In this document: positions 1 to 6,061 of the stretch, in pieces
Layout: every line of letters starts with the position of its first letter
Numbering within the stretch: the first letter of the stretch is position 1
Source of the DNA: a virus
Virus record (IMG/VR): IMGVR_UViG_3300024509_000033
Span: 1 to 34,826 of that record
Length of the DNA stretch: 34,826 nt
Reading direction: 5' to 3' (one strand)
Translations under genes and position numbers: made by a program
Notes under the pieces: generated by a model
The model's database searches: none
Seen by the model: only the letters and a program-made list of their open reading frames with translations
Told to the model about the DNA's origin: nothing

Positions 1-142
1 ATCGTACATTTGATTTTCTAGCGTCTTTTGCCCCACCATAAACACTTGCTTCTTGCGGAGGAATTTTAAGAGCTTGATCAATTACACGCTGACATGTTTC
101 AGAATTGAAATAAGGATTCCAGAATTGCCAAAAGACTCGCAT
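1..142 (-). CDS. 2OG-Fe(II) oxygenase-like protein, 5' part only (runs off the window)
   Basis: This is the N-terminal 47 codons of a minus-strand gene that continues beyond base 1. The ATG is at 142-140 and is preceded by an AGG/AGGG-rich ribosome site that overlaps the stop codon of the gene before it. The visible protein begins MRVFWQFWNPYFNSETCQRV and continues with a motif containing DARKSNVR. That pattern (F, E.C..VI..A, then D.R.S.V.) is typical of the first part of phage prolyl-4-hydroxylase-like dioxygenases. The iron-binding residues would lie outside the window, so activity cannot be judged. It follows another 2OG oxygenase by 8 bases and is probably co-transcribed with it. The family assignment rests on the short N-terminal pattern and is moderately sure. 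Confidence 0.55.
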   Translation of the reverse strand, partial: MRVFWQFWNPYFNSETCQRVIDQALKIPPQEASVYGGAKDARKSNVR

Positions 143-150
143 AGCTCGCC

Positions 151-741
151 CTACCTTTTTGTGCTAAAGAAAAAAAGTTGTACTAAACGATCCATTGAAC
201 CATACTCACTAGCTGAGTGAATCAGCTTTGCATCCCAAATGGCTAGTCTATTATATACGGCCCCTACTTTATCAACTAACTGCCAATTGTCTTTATGCAA
301 GAGATTGTACTCGGTATACACTTCAGCGTCAGCTATTGCTTTGCCCTCCAAGGGATGGCTTGGGGGTCTACGACAGCCAAACTTTGTATCTCTCCAAAAA
401 GATGTTCCCATAGATACGGGCGCATCTTTAGTTAAATAAATAGCAGCAGCATAATCTTGACTATCACTATGCCATACAAGAGGGTCATCTTTACTGGTCT
501 TCTGAAAAATTCCATTCATAGGTTGATTTAACCAGTCTGTAATTTCCAAACGAAGCAGTCTTTGGAATTCCTCTCTTACATATGGAAATAAAAACCTCTC
601 CTCAGTCCTAACGCCCTTATAATACTTTAACTGAGGCTTATACTCCTGTTGTTCTGCTAAATGTACTATTGAGTCTGGATCTTTGTAGAAGTTGTCTACT
701 ATTAAGAGGTGGGGGGATCTTTGGTTGAAGACCGTTTCCAT
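151..741 (-). CDS. 2-oxoglutarate/Fe(II)-dependent oxygenase (DUF6445-like)
   Basis: A 196-aa protein with the layout of a small double-stranded beta-helix dioxygenase, which would use Fe(II), 2-oxoglutarate and O2 to hydroxylate a protein or small-molecule substrate. The visible iron ligands are H91 and D93 in WHSDSQDYAAAIYL and H175 in LIHSAS. R185, in DRLVQLFFF, is placed to bind the 2-oxoglutarate carboxylate. The full H-x-D...H...R set is present, so the enzyme looks intact. The N-terminus (HLLIVDNFYKDPDSI) matches the usual start of this family. The start codon lies 40 bases inside the upstream HTH-like gene and is preceded by AAGGG. A second oxygenase starts 8 bases downstream, forming a small oxygenase pair transcribed away from the head genes. 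The substrate is unknown. Confidence 0.75.
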   Translation of the reverse strand: METVFNQRSPHLLIVDNFYKDPDSIVHLAEQQEYKPQLKYYKGVRTEERFLFPYVREEFQRLLRLEITDWLNQPMNGIFQKTSKDDPLVWHSDSQDYAAAIYLTKDAPVSMGTSFWRDTKFGCRRPPSHPLEGKAIADAEVYTEYNLLHKDNWQLVDKVGAVYNRLAIWDAKLIHSASEYGSMDRLVQLFFFSTKR

Positions 742-902
742 TTTGTATAACCCTTTTCTTCTCTTAGGTTTCTGACACTATGACTTGACACACGAACACC
801 AATGATAGATGATAATGCAAGAGCAAGTTGATTGTCTGTCATGTAGTGGCAGTTCTCACGAACAAACTTCAACATTGATTCAGTCCACTTAACTCTAGCC
901 AT
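702..902 (-). CDS. Small HTH-like DNA-binding protein
   Basis: A 66-aa basic protein that starts MARVKWTESMLKFVRENC. It has the pattern W-T-x3-x-F-x3-N-x4-T-x2-x-L-A, followed by a likely recognition helix (SSHSVRNLREEKGYTKW). This resembles small phage helix-turn-helix proteins in which a conserved Trp and the x-VR-x-LR-x2-x-G motif mark the DNA-binding fold. Its 3' end overlaps the oxygenase gene by 40 bases. The start codon has only a weak GAG five bases upstream. It reads away from the plus-strand gene at 924 with only 21 bases between the two starts, so it could regulate the divergent region, but this is an inference. A chance ORF is unlikely given the HTH-like pattern. Confidence 0.6.
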   Translation of the reverse strand: MARVKWTESMLKFVRENCHYMTDNQLALALSSIIGVRVSSHSVRNLREEKGYTKWKRSSTKDPPTS

Positions 903-923
903 TTTTTCTCAGGAGAAAGTTTA

Positions 924-1064
924 ATGACGGATGAAAATATTGTAACAATCATAAGTGCTAAAGCACAAGAAGAACTTACAGAAAAAACGAAAGCAGAAAT
1001 CTGCGAAAACGATCCTACCAATGCCGAAGAAGTCATCCAAAAAAACATTCAACTTGAAAAGTAA
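924..1064 (+). CDS. Small acidic protein, 46 aa, unknown function
   Basis: This short ORF encodes MTDENIVTIISAKAQEELTE and 26 further residues, ending ...VIQKNIQLEK. It is rich in Glu, Lys and Ile and could form a helix. I recognise no family. The case for it being real is the good ribosome site AGGAGA eight bases before the ATG and its position as the first plus-strand gene next to the divergent start. Its 3' end overlaps the likely start of the sigma-like gene (1021) by 44 bases in another frame, so the two may be translationally coupled. It could instead be a leader ORF that helps ribosomes reach the sigma-like gene, which has no ribosome site of its own. Confidence 0.5.
   Translation: MTDENIVTIISAKAQEELTEKTKAEICENDPTNAEEVIQKNIQLEK
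939..968 (-). promoter_or_regulatory. Candidate promoter for the leftward oxygenase genes
   Basis: On the minus strand TTGTGC (968-963) lies 18 bases before TACAAT (944-939). The latter has the extended -10 form TGTTACAAT. Transcription would start about 30 bases before the 902 start codon. The -35 match is poor, and the site sits inside the plus-strand ORF at 924. A 5-bp inverted repeat GTGCT-AA-AGCAC (955-966) overlaps the spacer. This is motif matching by eye only. Confidence 0.25.
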
Positions 1065-1632
1065 AAAATATACCGTAGAAGAAATAATAGAAATCATAGA
1101 TAAAATAGTTATTGTTTTAGGAAAAGGATTTTCCTTTGGTTATTTTGATATTGATGACATAAAGCAGGAAGCAAGAATATTTGGCCTTGAAGCAATGGCT
1201 AGATACGATGAAAGTCGCCCATTAGAAAATTTTTTATATTCACATATTAAAAATCGTTTGATAAATTTTAAAAGAGATAAATTTCATAGATCAGATCCGC
1301 CGTGTAAAATATGTCATGAACAGGGGCATCATGGTGACGGGGAATATTGTAATAAATATAAAGCTTGGAAAAAGAGAAACTCATCAAAGCAAAACTTAAT
1401 GCGCCCCTATGATATTTCTAATGTAAGTGATAGTAGTATAGAAAAAGAGTCGAGCATATTTAATGATGCAGCAACTAGGGAAATGTTAGAAATAATTGAT
1501 GAAAGATTACCAGTTGAGCTTAGACAGGCTTATTTACAGTTAAGATCGGGCGTTTCTATTAGTAAAACAAAGAAAAAACAGTTGGAAATTCATATAAAAG
1601 ATATTCTCGCACAATGGCGCAAAAATGGCTAG
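1021..1632 (+). CDS. Phage RNA polymerase sigma-like factor with Cys/His insert
   Basis: A 203-aa protein if started at ATG 1021. An upstream in-frame GTG at 955 would add a Lys-rich extension but has no ribosome site. Residues about 38-90 match sigma-70 region 2: a D-I-x-Q-E-A segment (DIDDIKQEAR), then YDESRPL, FLYSHIKNRL and a basic INFKRDKFHR. Residues 95-110 contain C-x2-C, two His and a final Cys (CKICHEQGHHGDGEYC), a likely zinc-binding insert between the sigma regions. The C-terminal part (DERLPVELRQAYLQL onward) is where a region-4-like helix would lie. The length is close to that of T4 late sigma factor gp55. It directly precedes the terminase genes, so control of late structural genes is a reasonable inference. 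It overlaps the small terminase gene by 8 bases. Confidence 0.65.
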   Translation: MPKKSSKKTFNLKSKKYTVEEIIEIIDKIVIVLGKGFSFGYFDIDDIKQEARIFGLEAMARYDESRPLENFLYSHIKNRLINFKRDKFHRSDPPCKICHEQGHHGDGEYCNKYKAWKKRNSSKQNLMRPYDISNVSDSSIEKESSIFNDAATREMLEIIDERLPVELRQAYLQLRSGVSISKTKKKQLEIHIKDILAQWRKNG

Positions 1633-2467
1633 AAAAACAACAGTAACTGCTCATGACCGTGACAAAATTATTGAACTGTCTAAAACTATGGGCATACCCG
1701 AAATTTGTACTCTAATGAATAAGAGCGAGGCTCAAGTACGAAGAGTTATTAATCAGAACGATGTAATGCTTCGTGCTAATAGAAAAATAGCCTCACTCAA
1801 TGAGCAAGAGCAGCAAATCGCCCAAGACATTAAGAAAACCAAGGCTTGGCAGCAACTAACAGAAGAGCTTTCGCCCAATGAGTTGCTTTATTATGAAGAA
1901 AAGTACGCTCAGTATATGGCGCAGTTCAAAGATGATGTGCTAGTGACTGAGCAGACACAAATTTCTTTGCTAATCAAGTTTGAAATCATGATGCATAGGA
2001 ACGCAAAGGCAAAATATAGCGCTGCTCAAGAGATCGCCCGACTAGTTTCTATGCAAAATGACTTTTTGGCGACCTTTCCAGACAGATCTGCCATGTCTGA
2101 AGACGATAGAGAGCATGTTTTATCACTTGAAGCTCAAATTCAATCGGCAAAACAGGCCGAACAGGCAAGGTCTGGCGAGTTTATCAAGCTTGAAGAGAAG
2201 CATCAGGCACTACTTAAAGATCTAAAAGCTACTAGAGAGCAGCGAGTAACAAGAATTGAGTCGTCAAAACAGAGCTTTTTAGCTATTATCAGACAATTAC
2301 AAGAGGAAGAGAACAAGGAATTGATGGGGCGACACATGGAAATCATGAGACAGGTATCAGAAAAAGAGATGGATAGGCTAGGAGCGCCCCATGTGTATGA
2401 AGATGGCTCGGCAGATTTGCCTATTTTGAATGCGGACACTATAGAAAATCAAAAGGAAGAAGCATGA
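1625..2467 (+). CDS. Terminase small subunit (probable)
   Basis: A 280-aa protein with an N-terminal helix-turn-helix (residues about 8-45, HDRDKIIELSKTMGIPEI and a later SEAQVRRVI). It is followed by a mostly helical body and a strongly charged coiled-coil-like stretch at about 165-250. Small terminases bind the packaging site through such an N-terminal HTH and oligomerise through helices. The assignment relies on this architecture and on the position upstream of the large terminase. No motif is diagnostic by itself. The subunits are separated by a dehydratase and a nuclease gene, which is unusual. The start overlaps the sigma-like gene by 8 bases, and the stop overlaps the next ATG in an ATGA junction. 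Confidence 0.6.
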   Translation: MARKTTVTAHDRDKIIELSKTMGIPEICTLMNKSEAQVRRVINQNDVMLRANRKIASLNEQEQQIAQDIKKTKAWQQLTEELSPNELLYYEEKYAQYMAQFKDDVLVTEQTQISLLIKFEIMMHRNAKAKYSAAQEIARLVSMQNDFLATFPDRSAMSEDDREHVLSLEAQIQSAKQAEQARSGEFIKLEEKHQALLKDLKATREQRVTRIESSKQSFLAIIRQLQEEENKELMGRHMEIMRQVSEKEMDRLGAPHVYEDGSADLPILNADTIENQKEEA

Positions 2468-3459
2468 AAGCAGTAATTTTTGGCGTTACAGGTCAAGACG
2501 GGTCATATTTAGCTGAATATTTGATACAAAATAACATCAAAGTTGTTGGTGTTACTCGAAGAACATCGTCTGACAACCTATCCAGACTGAAAAATGTCTT
2601 AAACTCATCATTTTTTAGTATTGTTTATGGAGATGTGACTGATTATCACTCGGTTTTGAATATTATTTCTGCCGAACAACCCGATTATATCTTTAATTTA
2701 GCTGCACAATCACATGTTAGGGTGTCTTTTGACCAGCCAATGCTGACTTTTGACTCAGTTGCTGTTGGTTGCTTCAATGTTTTGCAAGCTTTTCGTGATA
2801 GCGCACCATTTTCTAGGTTTTATCAAGCAAGTTCGTCCGAACAATTTGGAAATGCTGTCGAAGATGATGGCACTCAAGACGAAAATACGCCTTTCATACC
2901 AGAAAGTCCTTATGCAGTAGCAAAAGTAGCTGCTCACAACTTCGTAAACTGCTATCGCAACTCATATAATCTACATGCAAGCTGCGGAATTTTGTTTAAT
3001 CATGAAAGTCCACGCAGAGGACACAATTTTGTCACTAGAAAAATCAGTTTGTGGGCAGCAAAGTTCATGTATTGCTATGAAAGAGGTCTTTCATTACCAA
3101 GAATCACTCTTGGAAATCTAAAAGCACGAAGAGATTGGGGTCATGCAGCTGATTATGTTAAGGCAATGAAACTAATTGTCGATCAAGAGAAGCCAGATGA
3201 CTATGTTGTTGCTACAGGATCTACTCATTCAGTAGAAGAATTCCTTGAAGAAGCATGTATTGTTGCAGGAATTGATAATTATCAACAACATGTTGATATA
3301 GATCAGTCTTTGTTTAGACCTTCTGAAGTAAAACACCTTAGAGGAAATCCAACAAAGATTATGGAAGTTACTGGTTGGACTCCCACCGTCACTTTTAGTG
3401 AGTTAGTCAAAGACATGGTTCTTTCTGACTATAAACTTTATGAACAACAAAAAATATAA
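2464..3459 (+). CDS. gmd: GDP-mannose 4,6-dehydratase
   Basis: A 331-aa short-chain dehydrogenase of the extended type, which converts GDP-mannose to GDP-4-keto-6-deoxymannose. That product is the precursor of GDP-fucose, GDP-rhamnose or GDP-perosamine. Residues 7-13 (GVTGQDG) form the nucleotide-binding glycine loop. Other family marks are DVTD (57-60), NLAAQSHV (78-85), the active-site block SSSEQFG (123-129), the catalytic Y150 and K154 in SPYAVAK, and NHESPRRG (179-186). The C-terminal RPSEVKHLRGNP is the GDP-sugar-side signature. All catalytic residues are present and the length is near the family norm. It lies between the terminase genes, joined to the first by an ATGA overlap, so it is expressed with the packaging genes. 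No later-step enzyme such as a GDP-fucose synthase is seen in this window. Confidence 0.92.
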   Translation: MKAVIFGVTGQDGSYLAEYLIQNNIKVVGVTRRTSSDNLSRLKNVLNSSFFSIVYGDVTDYHSVLNIISAEQPDYIFNLAAQSHVRVSFDQPMLTFDSVAVGCFNVLQAFRDSAPFSRFYQASSSEQFGNAVEDDGTQDENTPFIPESPYAVAKVAAHNFVNCYRNSYNLHASCGILFNHESPRRGHNFVTRKISLWAAKFMYCYERGLSLPRITLGNLKARRDWGHAADYVKAMKLIVDQEKPDDYVVATGSTHSVEEFLEEACIVAGIDNYQQHVDIDQSLFRPSEVKHLRGNPTKIMEVTGWTPTVTFSELVKDMVLSDYKLYEQQKI

Positions 3460-3910
3460 GGTAATAAAAGACACTAGAGAACAACTTGGGTGGGAATTCA
3501 ATCCAAGTCCTTCATGTGAAGGAATGACTATCGCCACATTAAAAACTGGCGATTACTCATTAGAAGGTTTTGAAGATAAATTTGTGATAGAGAGGAAGGG
3601 AGATCTTAGTGAATTCTCTATGAACATCACACAAAAAAGATTTCATAGCGAATTAGAAAGACTTGAGAGCTTTGAGCTTCCATTTGTTATTTTAGAATTT
3701 ACGATGGAAGACATTTACAAGTTTCCTCAATCTACTCAAATCCCCCCAAGCAAATACAAGTTTATAAAAATAACTCCGCAGTTTATTGTAAAAGCACTTT
3801 TAGATATAGAAGTACAATTTAAGACAAAGATTATTCTTGCAGGAAAATTTGGGCGAGAAGTAGCTTCGAGTTTATTTAAGAGAGTATGTGAACATTATGG
3901 ACAAACTTAA
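3440..3910 (+). CDS. ERCC4-type (XPF/Mus81-like) nuclease
   Basis: A 156-aa stand-alone nuclease domain. The ERCC4 signature is clear: D11-x-R13-E14 (KDTREQ), TLKTGDYSLEG at 33-43, and the catalytic V/I-E-R-K at 50-53 (VIERKGDLSEF). Enzymes with this domain cut branched or flap DNA using metal ions. The protein lacks the (HhH)2 or helicase domains of cellular XPF and is about the size of other viral single-domain versions. It overlaps the dehydratase gene by 20 bases and the large terminase reading frame at its 3' end, so it is tightly coupled to packaging genes. A role in resolving branched replication products before or during packaging is an inference. Confidence 0.82.
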   Translation: MNNKKYKVIKDTREQLGWEFNPSPSCEGMTIATLKTGDYSLEGFEDKFVIERKGDLSEFSMNITQKRFHSELERLESFELPFVILEFTMEDIYKFPQSTQIPPSKYKFIKITPQFIVKALLDIEVQFKTKIILAGKFGREVASSLFKRVCEHYGQT

Positions 3911-6020
3911 AAAAGTTTTAGATAAAGCTTGGATGCTCTCTGAAAAAGAAATAGTTGGCATCAGACCTGGTGCTGACATTTCTCAGATTGAATCTCTTTT
4001 AGACTTGCCCATAGATGCAATTCATCCATTTAAAGTAATGACTCATGCAGACAAAGAAAATCCGCATGTACATTTATTAAAAATAATGAGAAATCCAGAT
4101 TACTTTCCATTTACATGCAAATTGTTATTCGACATAGAAATAATGCCTTTTCAGCATTTAATTTTAAAAGAACTTTGGAATCGCCCATTCCCCATGCTTA
4201 TTGCTGGTCGTGGTAGCGGTAAGTCTTTTATTCTTGGCTTGTACGCTATGTTAAGGCTTTTATTTACACAGGGTTGTAAAATAGCAATAGTTGGTGCTGC
4301 ATTTAGACAGGCAAAAGTTATTTTTGAATATATGGAAAATCTTTGGGTTAGCGGTAATATTTATAGAGATTTGTGCGGATCTGGTCGTGGCAAAAATAAT
4401 CGTGAACAAGGGCCAAGCAGATCTGTAGATAGATTTGACATGATTGTTGGCGATAGTGTTGGATTTGCGCTTCCTCTCGGTAATGGCGACAAGATTCGTG
4501 GTCAAAGAGCAAACTATACAATTGCTGACGAATTTGCTTCTATCAAAGAAGAAATTTACCAAAATGTTGTGAGAGGCTTCTCTTCGGTGGCAGCTTCTCC
4601 TGCTCAATCAGTTAAAGATCAAGCAAGAATCAGGTTAATGAAACAATTAGGATTGTGGTCAGAAGATAATGAAAAAGAAGAAAGTCGCACACTTAGAGCA
4701 AACCAAAACATAATCTCAGGAACAGCTTACTATTCCTTTAACCATTTCTATAAGAATTGGAACTCTTATCGAACTATCATCAATAGTCGTGGCGATACAA
4801 AAAAGCTCGAAGAGTTTTTCCAAGGACCAATACCAGCTGGCTTTAACTGGCGTGATTACTCAATAGTAAGAATACCAGTAGAGTTACTACCAATAGGATT
4901 CATGGATCAGAAGCAGATATCTTCAGCGAAAGCGACAAGCACCAAGGCGAATTATATGATTGAATATGGTGCAACATTTGCAACCGATTCCGAAGGATTT
5001 TTCAAGCGTAGCTTAATAGAGTCTTGCGTTGTTGGAAAAGCTGGAACTTCCTTAGCAGATATTAATTTTTCAGCCTCTTTAGTGGGCGAGATAGGCATTG
5101 AGCATGTGATGGCTGTTGATCCGGCATCTGAAAGAGATAACTTTTCTGTTATTATTTTGGCTTTACATCAAAATATGAGAAGGATTGTCTATTGCTGGAC
5201 AACTAATAGGGCAGCGCATAGGGAAAGATTAAAGCGAGGAATCACAAAAGAACAGAACTTTTACTCTTATTGCGCCAGAAAAATAAGGGATTTAGCTAAG
5301 TTATTTCCATGTAGAGAGATTGCCATTGATAGTCAAGGTGGTGGTATTTCGGTAGAAGAAGCCCTACATGACGAGTCAAAGCTCTTGCCAAATGAGGTTC
5401 CGTTCTGGAGAACTATAGATCCAGATATCAAAAAAAGAAAAGATTCTGATGATAAAGCTGGCCAACATATATTAAATATGGTTAATTTTGCAGATGGAAA
5501 GTGGGTCGTAGAAGCAAATCACGGTCTTAGAAAAGATATGGAAGATAAAGTATTGCTATTCCCATTTTTTGATAGCGTATCTATAGGATTAGCTTTTGAA
5601 GATGATAGAGATAAAGGGCGTATTGTTTACGATACATCTAGTGGCAAAGATATACAGTTATATGACACTTTAGAAGATTGTGTTATGGAAATAGAAGAGT
5701 TAAAAGATGAATTAGCCAGCATAGTTCATACATTAACATCTGGTGGTAGAGATAGATGGGATACTCCAGACTTTAAAGATCAGATAAGAGGAAGCAGAAC
5801 AAGAAAAGATAGATATTCATCTTTGCTTATGGCTAATATGACAGCTAGACAAATACAAAGAACTATAGTCCAAGACAATTATGTTTCTGTTGGTGGATTT
5901 TCTAATTCTTTATCTGGCAAAAATACAGGCAAACCTTTATATATAGCCCCAGAATGGTTTAACCAAGGATTGAAAAAGAGCGGAAATTATGGCGAAGCTA
6001 TAAGAAGAGATTCGGTGTAA
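3897..6020 (+). CDS. Terminase large subunit (ATPase-nuclease)
   Basis: A 707-aa packaging motor using ATG 3897. A GTG nine bases upstream (3888) is also possible. Residues 100-110 hold Walker A (IAGRGSGKS, K109). Walker B is TIADEF at 208-213 (D211, E212). The C-terminal RNase H-like nuclease has its acidic residues at D408 (MAVDPASERD), D478 (IAIDSQGGG) and D638 (KDRYSSLLMA). It would couple ATP hydrolysis to DNA translocation through the portal and cut concatemers. The protein is longer than many terminases, mainly through a region rich in charged residues around 490-620. The start overlaps the nuclease gene by 14 bases and the portal follows after 41 bases. Confidence 0.93.
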   Translation: MDKLKKVLDKAWMLSEKEIVGIRPGADISQIESLLDLPIDAIHPFKVMTHADKENPHVHLLKIMRNPDYFPFTCKLLFDIEIMPFQHLILKELWNRPFPMLIAGRGSGKSFILGLYAMLRLLFTQGCKIAIVGAAFRQAKVIFEYMENLWVSGNIYRDLCGSGRGKNNREQGPSRSVDRFDMIVGDSVGFALPLGNGDKIRGQRANYTIADEFASIKEEIYQNVVRGFSSVAASPAQSVKDQARIRLMKQLGLWSEDNEKEESRTLRANQNIISGTAYYSFNHFYKNWNSYRTIINSRGDTKKLEEFFQGPIPAGFNWRDYSIVRIPVELLPIGFMDQKQISSAKATSTKANYMIEYGATFATDSEGFFKRSLIESCVVGKAGTSLADINFSASLVGEIGIEHVMAVDPASERDNFSVIILALHQNMRRIVYCWTTNRAAHRERLKRGITKEQNFYSYCARKIRDLAKLFPCREIAIDSQGGGISVEEALHDESKLLPNEVPFWRTIDPDIKKRKDSDDKAGQHILNMVNFADGKWVVEANHGLRKDMEDKVLLFPFFDSVSIGLAFEDDRDKGRIVYDTSSGKDIQLYDTLEDCVMEIEELKDELASIVHTLTSGGRDRWDTPDFKDQIRGSRTRKDRYSSLLMANMTARQIQRTIVQDNYVSVGGFSNSLSGKNTGKPLYIAPEWFNQGLKKSGNYGEAIRRDSV

Positions 6021-6061
6021 TTCAATTATGATCTAATTACAATTTAATAAGCAGGATAAAC

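Noticed and set aside
955-1020. GTG start at 955 for the sigma-like gene
   Set aside because: It has no ribosome site, and the added 22 residues are a Lys-rich out-of-frame reading of the 46-aa ORF. ATG 1021 was chosen, though it also lacks a good ribosome site.
1040-1046. Slippery heptamer A-AAA-AAC in the 46-aa ORF, possible -1 frameshift into the sigma-like gene
   Set aside because: A -1 shift leads to a stop after three codons (CAT TCA ACT TGA). The sigma-like gene is in the +1 frame, so this site cannot join the two.
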